A stretch of 12,347 nucleotides of DNA from the NCBI GenBank assembly GCA_002413385.1, contig DHWW01000018.1, positions 1-12,347 of the forward strand, in the 5' to 3' direction. The stretch is from Granulicella sp. UBA5172 (GTDB lineage: Bacteria > Acidobacteriota > Terriglobia > Terriglobales > Acidobacteriaceae). Below the pieces are notes generated by a model. It did not search any database. It was given only the letters and a program-made list of their open reading frames with translations, and was not told the origin of the DNA. Below are positions 1 through 6,975 of this stretch, in pieces (position 1 is the first letter of the stretch; each line of letters starts with the position of its first letter). A program made the position numbers and the translations under genes.

Positions 1-1448
1 CGAAACAGGTAAATCGACTGCTTCGGATCTCCCACCAGAAACAGCGTCTGCGAATGTCCATCCCACGACCGCGTAAGCAGTTCAAGCAATTCATACTGGC
101 CCGATGACGTGTCCTGCATCTCATCGACAAGAAGATGGCGCAGCGTTCCACCCGCTGACAGCGCGAGGTCACTCGCCCCCTCCTCCGCACGCAGTGCCGC
201 GCGTGCCGCCAGCGCAAACTCTGAGAAGTCGCACTCGCCTCGTTCTGCAAACAGCAACCGCAACTCCGCAAGGGCCCGCCGCAGCACATGGAAGAGTGCC
301 TTCGCAACGTCCCACTGATCGTCCGGATATTTCGCTGGCGGCAGAGCCAGCACTCCCGCCAGCGCATCCTCCAACCCGTCGCTCTGAATCTCCTGCACCA
401 GCTGTTTCAGCCGCGCAGCATCAGCCTTCGGAATCTCGAATTTCATATCGCTTTGTGAATGGCGCTTACGCCATTTCCCATCAGGCTTCAGCACCAGCCC
501 AATCAGTGCCACCCAATGCTCCAGGTGCTCGGCGACAACCTCCGGCACGTCATATTTCCCAGCACAACAAGCAATCGGCGAAGCATGGTCCTTGTACCCT
601 GGCGCCACGCCCAGCCGCGCTGCCAGCGCTGTCAACTCTTCCAATACCCCCGCAGGCAGGGTGCGCAGCGCACGGGATAAACCCGCACACACAATGCTCT
701 CAAGCGACCGCTCCAATCGCAGTCGCACCTCGTGATCTTGTTCGTCCTGATCGAAGGTACCGCGAGTTAGCGGCACCAGCTCGCCCCACTGTTCGCGCGT
801 ATTCAACATGCCCGCGAGCAGCGTTTCGCAATCCTGCAGACTTCCATCGCGATGCAGCATCACCGTGCGCAGCGCCTCATGCAAGGCCGCATCCGTGCCG
901 CCAAGTTGCAGCAGTGTGCGCCGCGCTGCCAACCGGTACAGAGGCTCGGCGTCGTTCACCGGTTGCCTCGGTCCGCCCCCTCCCGAGAGCAGCGGCAACG
1001 AATGAGCAATCTCCGCACACACCGAGTCGATGGAGCGAATATTCAATCGCTGCGGGCGCTCCAGCACCCCCCAGCCAAGCTGCGAGCTCCGTGCCAGTGC
1101 CGCCACGGCAAGCTCCCGCGTCTCTCGTTCGAACCTCGCAGCATCGGCCGGAAGAGACTCTCCGCGTGCTGCCTGCAACTGCTCCAGCACCCGTTCGCGC
1201 AACTCCGCTGTCGCCTTGTTCGTGAACGTAATCGCCAGCACTTCTTCCGGCTGCTCGACCGTCTCGTCTCCCAGCAGCTTCAGATACCGTTGCACCAGCA
1301 ACCCTGTCTTACCCGACCCGGCAGGAGCTTCCACAATGCACGACGACCGCGTATCCAGGGCCTCCGCGCGTGCTTCCGCATCATCCGTTGTCGATGCCGA
1401 GGTTGCGCGTTGTCCTGATGCAGCAGGGAAGCGAAGCACATCAGCCAT
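1..1448 (-). CDS. UvrD/AddA-like superfamily 1 ATP-dependent helicase, N-terminal part (cut by window edge)
   Basis: This gene encodes an ATP-driven DNA translocase/helicase, probably the motor subunit of a RecBCD/AddAB-like break-repair enzyme acting with the nuclease encoded just upstream. About 482 residues are visible; the C-terminal part lies beyond base 1. Walker A is APAGSGKT (K47), motif Ia is AITFTNKATAELRER (about 72-86), the LNIRSIDSVCAEIAHSLP segment is typical of AddA-type helicases, the Walker B region is LLVDEMQDTS (D442, E443), and motif III is GDPKQSIYLF (D474, Q477). The chosen start is the ATG at 1448-1446, which overlaps the end of the nuclease gene by 8 bp; a GTG at 1439-1437 is in the same frame. 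The overlap implies translational coupling. Relatives usually exceed 1,000 residues, so less than half is present. A UvrD/PcrA identity is less likely because of the paired nuclease. Presence or absence of a C-terminal nuclease domain cannot be judged here. Confidence 0.9.
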   Translation of the reverse strand, partial: MADVLRFPAASGQRATSASTTDDAEARAEALDTRSSCIVEAPAGSGKTGLLVQRYLKLLGDETVEQPEEVLAITFTNKATAELRERVLEQLQAARGESLPADAARFERETRELAVAALARSSQLGWGVLERPQRLNIRSIDSVCAEIAHSLPLLSGGGGPRQPVNDAEPLYRLAARRTLLQLGGTDAALHEALRTVMLHRDGSLQDCETLLAGMLNTREQWGELVPLTRGTFDQDEQDHEVRLRLERSLESIVCAGLSRALRTLPAGVLEELTALAARLGVAPGYKDHASPIACCAGKYDVPEVVAEHLEHWVALIGLVLKPDGKWRKRHSQSDMKFEIPKADAARLKQLVQEIQSDGLEDALAGVLALPPAKYPDDQWDVAKALFHVLRRALAELRLLFAERGECDFSEFALAARAALRAEEGASDLALSAGGTLRHLLVDEMQDTSSGQYELLELLTRSWDGHSQTLFLVGDPKQSIYLF

Positions 1449-4182
1449 CGACGTCCTCCTCTGCAAGCGCATCCTCATCCACGTTGCTCTGCACCGATGC
1501 GCGGTCGATCCGGCACAGCAGCCGCTGAGCGCAATGGGTACAGTTCACCTCAAAATTCTTTGGCCGAACATCCGCCCTGCCTGCAGCGAAATCCACTGCG
1601 AGCTGCGTCAGCGTTCCACGCCACTCATCCACCAGCCAGGCGAGGTCCCTCACGTTTGCCTTGGATCTTGAAGTCGGCAGAATCCCTTCCTCCGCCTGGT
1701 AGCCAGACCACTTCATATCGCGCCCGGTACGCACCTTCGCAAACGCCACGCCCTTCAACTCATCCGTCTCTGGTAGCAGCGTATACAGTGGCAGTTGCGG
1801 CTCGTCGGGCCGATCGCCATTCCACTGCTTCGGGTCGGCTGCGTAGCCCGTCTTGTAATCGACAAAGAAGACCCCATCCCCAACTTTGTCAATCCGATCC
1901 ATGCGCACCTTCAGCGTCAGCGGCCCCACGGTTATGACCTCATCCTGCTCCACGGCCAGCACCGCGAACGGTCCCCGTCGCAACTCTTCTTCCAGCCATT
2001 GCTGCAACAGCGAGCGCAGCCGTTCCTTCTGCAGCGTCATGTACGCGCGGTCCCATCCATCACGCACCTTCAATCTTCGAGGCATCGCCTCCTCCAGCGC
2101 TCTGTCCAGAACCCGTTCTCTCTCCTTCCAACTCATCGCTCGAAGCGCGTCCTGTGTCTCTACCGCCTTCCAGAAATATTGCAGCGTCCGATGAAGCATG
2201 CTTCCGCTCTCGCGTGCATCCAGCCCCATATCCCCGGACTCCGGCTCGGTTGCGCGCAGACGCAACTCCGCAAACGCCAGAAACCCGCATGCCGCTTGCA
2301 GCTTCAGTACCCTTGCTCCACCGGCAACCTCATGCGACGGCAGTGCAGCGAGCTCATCCGCGTCGATGACCTTCTCCACAGCGATCGGATCATCACTTCG
2401 CGTAGGCCCGATAAGCCCGCCCGCCTCCACCTGCTCGATTCCCATCTCTGCCAGCAGCGGCGATGGTCGCAGCTTCCCACTCTCATCTTCCGCAGAGCAA
2501 GTAAACAGCACGCTTCCAGATCGCCTCAGCAGGTCCTTCGCATACATCCGGCTCCTCGCCGCAGCATGTAACGGATTACTCCCCGGCATATCCAGAGCGC
2601 TCTGCAATCCCCAGGAGAGAAGTGGATTCACACGGTCCGACGCAGGCCAGTTCGCATCCGTAGCGTGCAGAAAAATAACCGCATCAAAGTCCGAACCCTC
2701 TGCCTCGGCAAGACTCATCACCTGCACTGGAGCTCCCGTTGTCGGTGTCGCGAAGATCGTCGTTTGTGCCTGCAATTCCAAAGCCTGCAGTGCCGTCGCA
2801 AACGCAACCCTTCGCCCGCTGAAATCCAGCGTGGACACCAGATCGAGCGTGCTTTCCCAGGCGTGTGTCGCCTCGAACTCCGACGCCGTCAGCGCGCGGT
2901 CTCCAGGCCAGTTCGCCGCCTGCGTCAAACCTCGGACAAACTCCATCCACTCCGCAAAACTGCGCGGCCTGCTTCGATCACCCACGCCCCGCGCGAACTC
3001 CTGCACACTCTCCAGCCACCCCAGCGCCGTGGGAGCGCCGTCCCTCGACGCCCCTGCGCGATCCGCCAACTCCAGCACCGACGCAATCTCGATCTCCGAA
3101 CGCAACAGCAGCAAGCGCCTCAACTTGCCCGCATCGAAGCGAGCACTCGCATCCCGGTCTCCGCCTTGTGCTCCATTGTGTCCCACGTAGGCCGATAGCA
3201 GCAGGGAACTCACCCGCTTCAACGGCAGCGGCCTCTCCACCCAGCGCGCCAGTTCCATGGCATCGGCGATCATCGTCAGCGACGACAGCGGAACCCCACC
3301 TGAAAACTCCCACGGCGTCGATGAAACATCCTCATCAATCGACTGCAACTCCGGTGCGAGCGTCTCCCGCAGCACGCCTTCCAACTCTGCGCGCTCCTCC
3401 GATAGATTCGGCAGCAAGACCGCCACGCGCGCATTGAGCATCTTCGCGCGCCGCCCCTCCAGAAATTCACGGATCCACCGCGCGGCAAACAGAAGTTCTT
3501 CGCGTTCATTCGCAGTGACGACCAAAGCCCGCAACGGTTCATCCTTTGTCGCAGCCTCAAGGCTTCGCTCAAATACCTGCGTCCCGGATGCTCGAAGCCC
3601 CGCCAGCAGCGCCTCCTGTGAAGGCTGCAACTCGCTGAATTCCACCAGCGTGAGTGAGTCCGGCATGGCGATCGCTCCTGTCCGCACATGCGCCAGCAAC
3701 GCTGCGTCCAATTGCCCTGCCGAAAGATATCCTCGCGCATCACAGCGCTTCGAGAACTCCTCAGCCCACCCAGCGAAGACGTGGCTATCGTAACTACCCC
3801 CAAATTCACGCAGCCGATGCGTGGCGTTGAAGCTGCCAGCGAGTTTCCATGCTGAGCCAGCGAGTTCCGCCAGTGAGTCAGCCGAACCGAACGTGTTGCT
3901 CGACGCATCCTCCGCAATCAACTCTCGCCACAAGCTCTGCTCCTGCGCAGCATTCAGCAGCAGACGACTCTCCACTCCCGCAACAATCAACTCGCTCCAC
4001 TGAGAATTCGTCCACTGCGACCAACTGAGCACCGCCGGCTGATCCCACGCGGACATCCCACTCATCCGCCGCCGGGCATCGAACTCTGCCCTCAACTCGC
4101 GGGCAGCCCGCGCATTCGGCAGCAGCAACTGCTCGCCGTTTTCAAGTGCGTCGAATAACTCGGAGAGATTCGCAGAGGACAT
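1441..4182 (-). CDS. AddB/RecB-like PD-(D/E)XK nuclease with probable 4Fe-4S site (DNA repair)
   Basis: A 913-residue protein resembling AddB-type subunits and the related family annotated as 'probable DNA repair protein'. It probably works with the downstream helicase to resect double-strand breaks before homologous recombination. The N-terminal and central region (about 1-600) looks like a degenerate helicase fold: NGEQLLLPNARAARELR sits where AddB has Walker A, but no intact GKT is seen. The C-terminal nuclease domain shows H664 (SMLHRTL), D762 (VRMDRID), and D775/K777 in VDYKTG. C632 plus C881-x2-C884-x5-C890 fit the four-cysteine iron-sulfur pattern known in AddB. The start is the ATG at 4182. 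No Shine-Dalgarno precedes it, but TATAAC lies 8 bases upstream. The gene ends inside the helicase gene. Family and partner are well supported; naming it addB would overstate the evidence. Confidence 0.9.
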   Translation of the reverse strand: MSSANLSELFDALENGEQLLLPNARAARELRAEFDARRRMSGMSAWDQPAVLSWSQWTNSQWSELIVAGVESRLLLNAAQEQSLWRELIAEDASSNTFGSADSLAELAGSAWKLAGSFNATHRLREFGGSYDSHVFAGWAEEFSKRCDARGYLSAGQLDAALLAHVRTGAIAMPDSLTLVEFSELQPSQEALLAGLRASGTQVFERSLEAATKDEPLRALVVTANEREELLFAARWIREFLEGRRAKMLNARVAVLLPNLSEERAELEGVLRETLAPELQSIDEDVSSTPWEFSGGVPLSSLTMIADAMELARWVERPLPLKRVSSLLLSAYVGHNGAQGGDRDASARFDAGKLRRLLLLRSEIEIASVLELADRAGASRDGAPTALGWLESVQEFARGVGDRSRPRSFAEWMEFVRGLTQAANWPGDRALTASEFEATHAWESTLDLVSTLDFSGRRVAFATALQALELQAQTTIFATPTTGAPVQVMSLAEAEGSDFDAVIFLHATDANWPASDRVNPLLSWGLQSALDMPGSNPLHAAARSRMYAKDLLRRSGSVLFTCSAEDESGKLRPSPLLAEMGIEQVEAGGLIGPTRSDDPIAVEKVIDADELAALPSHEVAGGARVLKLQAACGFLAFAELRLRATEPESGDMGLDARESGSMLHRTLQYFWKAVETQDALRAMSWKERERVLDRALEEAMPRRLKVRDGWDRAYMTLQKERLRSLLQQWLEEELRRGPFAVLAVEQDEVITVGPLTLKVRMDRIDKVGDGVFFVDYKTGYAADPKQWNGDRPDEPQLPLYTLLPETDELKGVAFAKVRTGRDMKWSGYQAEEGILPTSRSKANVRDLAWLVDEWRGTLTQLAVDFAAGRADVRPKNFEVNCTHCAQRLLCRIDRASVQSNVDEDALAEEDVDG

Positions 4183-4190
4183 CGTCTACC

Positions 4191-4196
4191 GTTATA
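4191..4196 (-). promoter_or_regulatory. Candidate -10 element of the nuclease-helicase operon
   Basis: On the minus strand the hexamer TATAAC (5 of 6 match to TATAAT) lies 8 bases before the nuclease ATG. Transcription would then start at or next to the start codon, giving a leaderless or nearly leaderless mRNA. No good Shine-Dalgarno (only GGTAG) and no clear -35 hexamer are visible. The placement is seen; the function is inferred. Confidence 0.45.
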
Positions 4197-4220
4197 CCCA
4201 ATCTTCTCCAAAACTTCGCC

Positions 4221-4262
4221 CCCGGCTGCTTTACTTCGGCGGCTCTACTCCGGCTGCTCTAC
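4221..4262 (-). repeat. Three tandem copies of a 14-bp unit
   Basis: On the minus strand three adjacent 14-mers read GTAGAGCAGCCGGA (4262-4249), GTAGAGCCGCCGAA (4248-4235) and GTAAAGCAGCCGGG (4234-4221). Copies two and three each differ from copy one at two positions. The first copy contains the TAG stop of the MFS gene; the rest fills most of the 76-bp gap before the nuclease gene. CCGGC (4250-4254) and GCCGG (4263-4267) can also pair across the stop codon, but no T-run follows on the minus strand, so a terminator is not supported. Function is unknown; the array may be a replication-slippage product. Confidence 0.7.
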
Positions 4263-5434
4263 GCCGGGGACGTCTTCAGCCTGCCCCGCTCGCTCATCAT
4301 GCTGAGCAGGAGCAGCAGCAGCGCCAGCGCCAGTGGAACGACCATCGCCGTTCGCAGCGAGCCACTCTGGGTCGAGACGAAACCCATCATCCACGGAAAC
4401 AATGCCGCTCCCAGTCCCGATACCGCAAGAATGAATCCAGCCTCGCGCGCCGTGGGCCGCCTCTTCATCAGCAGCGCAAACGTCGTCGGAAAAAACGGCG
4501 CAAGGCTCAGCCCCAGCAGCACGCAATACAGCGAAAGCAGTGGCCCATGGCGCGTCGTCACCAGCGCCGCAATCAACACCGCCGAAAGCCCCAGCCCTAT
4601 CCGCTGCAGCGTCGCCTCGCGCATCACGCGCAACGCCGCCGACGAAATCGCCCTCCCCGCTGTCAACGCCGACCACAACAGCACAATCGCCGACTGCCCA
4701 CCCAGCAGCCGCACATCCGAAAATCGCAGCGTATACGTCGTCAGCCACCCCGTCATGCAGGTCTCAAGCCCGCCGTACAAAAACAGCAGCATCGCAAAAT
4801 GCATCAGCACCCGCGCCGGAAGCCTCTCGGCATCAGCAGTCGACGCCTCACCCTTCGCCGCTGCTTCCCGCGAAGGATTCAGAAATCCGCCCAGCCCGAT
4901 CACCAGAAACATCCCGGCAAATGTCAGCAGAGGTCCGCGCAGATGAAAGCGCGGCAGCGCCGCCGCTGCAATCAGGCCGCACGCCACCGCACCCAGGCTC
5001 CAGAAGAAGTTCACCGAAGCAAGAGCCGAGCCGGTATGCTCGCGGTATCGTCTCCCCACCACGATGTTCGTCGATGCAATGATCTGCCCTAAACCAAATC
5101 CGCCAACGAACAAGCAAGCTGCACCGCCCATCAGCCCGCCGCTCAGCGCAAACGCTCCAAACCCAGCGCACGCAAAGGTCATCCCGCCCAGCACACCAAA
5201 CCGCAGCCGTCGCGGCACCGACACACCGCCAAGAAACGATCCGACAAACTTTGCCGCGAGCAGCAGTCCCCCCTGCTGATCCGTGAGCCGCCAATCGTGC
5301 AGCAGCGACGGCATGATCGGCCCCAGCATCACCGTCCCCAGCCCAGCCAGCAGAAACCCCGCGGCAAGCCAGAAGATCGACGGCCCGGCTACGCCGTCGC
5401 TGCGCACAGAAGCTGAAATTGAAGGCTGCGACAT
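4259..5434 (-). CDS. MFS transporter, FucP-like sugar permease type
   Basis: A 391-residue integral inner-membrane transporter of the major facilitator superfamily with about 12 hydrophobic segments in two halves. The N-terminal half begins PSIFWLAAGFLLAGLGTVML. The loop and helix NFFWSLGAVACGL and the later FFPTTFALLMKRRP...LAVSGLGAALFPWMMG pattern resemble the fucose/glucose/galactose proton-symporter-like branch, so a sugar or other small carbohydrate is the likely substrate; this is inference. The start chosen is the internal ATG at 5434 (MSQPSIS), because the 20 residues gained by starting at the ATG at 5494 (MSTASCCSVV...) are not membrane-like and are unusual for the family. Neither start has a convincing ribosome site. 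It lies 76 bp upstream of the nuclease gene on the same strand and is probably not functionally related to it. Confidence 0.82.
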   Translation of the reverse strand: MSQPSISASVRSDGVAGPSIFWLAAGFLLAGLGTVMLGPIMPSLLHDWRLTDQQGGLLLAAKFVGSFLGGVSVPRRLRFGVLGGMTFACAGFGAFALSGGLMGGAACLFVGGFGLGQIIASTNIVVGRRYREHTGSALASVNFFWSLGAVACGLIAAAALPRFHLRGPLLTFAGMFLVIGLGGFLNPSREAAAKGEASTADAERLPARVLMHFAMLLFLYGGLETCMTGWLTTYTLRFSDVRLLGGQSAIVLLWSALTAGRAISSAALRVMREATLQRIGLGLSAVLIAALVTTRHGPLLSLYCVLLGLSLAPFFPTTFALLMKRRPTAREAGFILAVSGLGAALFPWMMGFVSTQSGSLRTAMVVPLALALLLLLLSMMSERGRLKTSPA

Positions 5435-5567
5435 GCTTTCGTGCGCTCCGTTCGAAGCCGATGCTACCACGCTGCAACAACTTGCCGTGGACATCCATCA
5501 GCCCAATCCATCTCCGCGCCTCGCATTTATCATGGTCAAAGGCTCAATTCTCTCCCGTGCGAGCCTC
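5435..5567. promoter_or_regulatory. Divergent intergenic region between MFS and SCO genes
   Basis: This stretch separates two divergently transcribed genes and must hold both promoters unless the MFS gene starts at 5494. On the minus strand TTGACC (5539-5534) resembles a -35 element, but no good -10 follows at 16-18 bases. On the plus strand TATCAT (5528-5533) is a possible -10 without a clear -35. No inverted repeat or tandem operator is apparent. Confidence 0.3.
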
Positions 5568-5573
5568 GAGGAG
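5568..5573 (+). promoter_or_regulatory. Shine-Dalgarno site of the SCO gene
   Basis: GAGGAG lies 8 bases before the ATG at 5582. It fixes that start over the in-frame upstream ATG at 5441, which would add 47 residues ahead of an evident signal sequence. Confidence 0.75.
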
Positions 5574-5581
5574 ATTTCTTC

Positions 5582-6490
5582 ATGCGTGTTCGAGCTTCAT
5601 CGATCGTATTGCTCCTGGCAATGACCACGTTGGCCATCACCGCACTCGGTTGCCACGGCACAGCAAACTCGCCGACGACGAGCCCTGCCACGAAGCAATA
5701 TCCCATCCGTGGAACGGTCATCAGCACCGATCCCGCCAATGGCGAGGTGCTGCTTAAGCACGACGACGTCCCCGGTCTCATGCCGGCGATGACCATGGCC
5801 TATCGCCTCGAAGACCCCTCCGCACTCTCCGAACTGCATCCCGGCGACATCATCACCGCCACGCTCCTCGCCGACCACGATGCCGCCGGCCCCAAAAATC
5901 TGCGCTTCAGAGAAATTGTGATCGTCGCCCAGGCCCGCCCCGACTACAAGCCCGCCGTCAACTACCACGTCCCCGCCAAAGGCGATGTCGTTCCAAACTT
6001 CACCCTGCTCAATCAGTCCGGCCACAAGATCGGTCTCCAGCAATTTCACGGTCAAGTCGTCCTCATGACGTTCATCTACACCCGCTGCCCGCTCTCGGAC
6101 TTCTGCCCCCGCATGAGCCGCAACTTCGCCACCATCGACAAGACCCTGAAGTCAGACCCCGCGCTCTACAAGGATACTCATCTTCTCAGCGTCAGCTTCG
6201 ATCCCACCTACGACACTCCCAAAGTTCTGCGCAGCTACGGCGCAGCTTACACCGGCAACTACGTGAACGAGACCTTCAAGCACTGGGAGTTTGCCGCTCC
6301 GTCCCCCACCGAGCTCCCCAAAATGGAGCAGTACTTCGACGTCGGTGTAACCCCCGGCCAGAACGGGACCCTGCAACACTCGCTCTCGACAGTCGTTATC
6401 GGAAAGGACGGCAAGGTCTTCGCCTTCTGGCCCACCAACGACTGGACCACCGCCGAAGTCCTCGCGGAGATTCACAGCGCAGCCTCTTAG
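5582..6490 (+). CDS. Membrane-anchored copper protein: CusF-like domain fused to SCO1/SenC domain
   Basis: A 302-residue exported protein probably handling copper outside the inner membrane, most likely for CuA assembly of cytochrome oxidase or as a copper-linked thiol reductase. Residues 1-23 form a signal sequence ending ITALG before C24, an imperfect lipobox suggesting a lipoprotein. Residues 40-117 are CusF-like: H60 and the MPAMTM motif (M67, M70, M72) match CusF copper ligands, with M67 near the place of the usual tryptophan. Residues about 128-300 are an SCO thioredoxin fold with FIYTRCPLSDFCPRMS (C169, C175) and H266, the expected third ligand. The cysteine spacing is C-x5-C, two residues longer than the classical CxxxC. 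A small membrane protein gene follows 75 bp downstream on the same strand. Domain assignments are firm; the target oxidase is not in the window. Confidence 0.9.
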   Translation: MRVRASSIVLLLAMTTLAITALGCHGTANSPTTSPATKQYPIRGTVISTDPANGEVLLKHDDVPGLMPAMTMAYRLEDPSALSELHPGDIITATLLADHDAAGPKNLRFREIVIVAQARPDYKPAVNYHVPAKGDVVPNFTLLNQSGHKIGLQQFHGQVVLMTFIYTRCPLSDFCPRMSRNFATIDKTLKSDPALYKDTHLLSVSFDPTYDTPKVLRSYGAAYTGNYVNETFKHWEFAAPSPTELPKMEQYFDVGVTPGQNGTLQHSLSTVVIGKDGKVFAFWPTNDWTTAEVLAEIHSAAS

Positions 6491-6554
6491 TTTTCCCTCG
6501 TAGTTTCCATCACGGCCTCCTCGGCCATCAGCGCAATCTCGAAGTTTGTACTTG

Positions 6555-6560
6555 AAAGGA
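6555..6560 (+). promoter_or_regulatory. Shine-Dalgarno site of the small membrane protein gene
   Basis: AAAGGA lies 5 bases before the ATG at 6566 and supports that start. The preceding gap (6491-6554) shows no T-tailed hairpin, only a short GGCC/GGCC pairing, so cotranscription with the SCO gene is possible. Confidence 0.6.
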
Positions 6561-6565
6561 AATTC

Positions 6566-6949
6566 ATGTCACGTCTCACTCTTTACTTCGGCGTCCTCCT
6601 CATGGGCATCGGCATTTATTTCTTCATCGCCACCGGCTCCACCCACCCCACCTCGCTGATCGCAACCTGGTTTGGCGTAGCTCTCATACTCTTTGGAATC
6701 CTGGCCGGCTCCAGCGACGCCGCGAAGCGCAAGCTCTACATGCACGTCGCCGTCACCATCGGCCTGCTCGGCTTTCTCTTCCCCGGATTTATCTCGATCA
6801 AGGAGCTCGTGAAGTCCCACACCGACCAGATTCCGCTCGCTCATCCGTCCGCCACCCATGAGCAGTTGCTGATGGCCATCCTCTGCCTCATCTATGTCGG
6901 TCTGTGCGTGCGAAGCTTCATCGCAGCGCGGCGCTCGGGTCTTGTCTAA
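6566..6949 (+). CDS. Small four-helix membrane protein of unknown function
   Basis: A 127-residue protein with four hydrophobic segments at about 5-22, 30-48, 58-76 and 100-118, short polar loops and a basic tail (RSFIAARRSGLV). It resembles small conserved membrane proteins found in Planctomycetes and Acidobacteria that end in a similar ALCVRSF-type helix; I recognise the pattern but cannot name a family. A good ribosome site supports the start. It follows the SCO gene by 75 bp and precedes the exporter gene by 26 bp, all on the plus strand. No metal-binding cysteine or histidine cluster is visible: the only cysteines (about 106 and 113) lie in the last helix. A role in copper handling would rest on position alone. 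No enzyme motif is visible. Confidence 0.75.
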   Translation: MSRLTLYFGVLLMGIGIYFFIATGSTHPTSLIATWFGVALILFGILAGSSDAAKRKLYMHVAVTIGLLGFLFPGFISIKELVKSHTDQIPLAHPSATHEQLLMAILCLIYVGLCVRSFIAARRSGLV

Positions 6950-6961
6950 GTCCGGCCAAGG

Positions 6962-6967
6962 TAAACT
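6962..6967 (+). promoter_or_regulatory. Candidate -10 element of the ABC exporter gene
   Basis: TAAACT (4 of 6 match to TATAAT) ends 8 bases before the ATG at 6976 and lies just after the stop of the preceding gene. No Shine-Dalgarno occurs at normal spacing (AAGG at 6958-6961 is 14 bases away). A leaderless transcript is possible; readthrough from upstream is the alternative. Confidence 0.3.
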
Positions 6968-6975
6968 AAGCCTCA

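Noticed and set aside
104..1671. Several overlapping plus-strand open frames opposite the helicase gene.
   Set aside because: Their compositions (serine, proline, arginine rich, no motif) are typical antisense shadows in GC-rich DNA, and the minus strand carries clear helicase motifs throughout.
4250..4267. A CCGGC/GCCGG hairpin across the MFS stop as an intrinsic terminator.
   Set aside because: The stem is only 5 bp and no T-run follows in the transcript direction; it is better explained by the tandem repeat.
5441..5581. An extended N-terminus for the SCO protein starting at the ATG at 5441.
   Set aside because: It would put 47 polar residues before a clear signal sequence and would ignore the GAGGAG ribosome site 8 bases before the ATG at 5582.
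6491..6565. A possible terminator or small RNA between the SCO gene and the small membrane protein gene.
   Set aside because: Only a 4-bp GGCC pairing without a T-tail is present.
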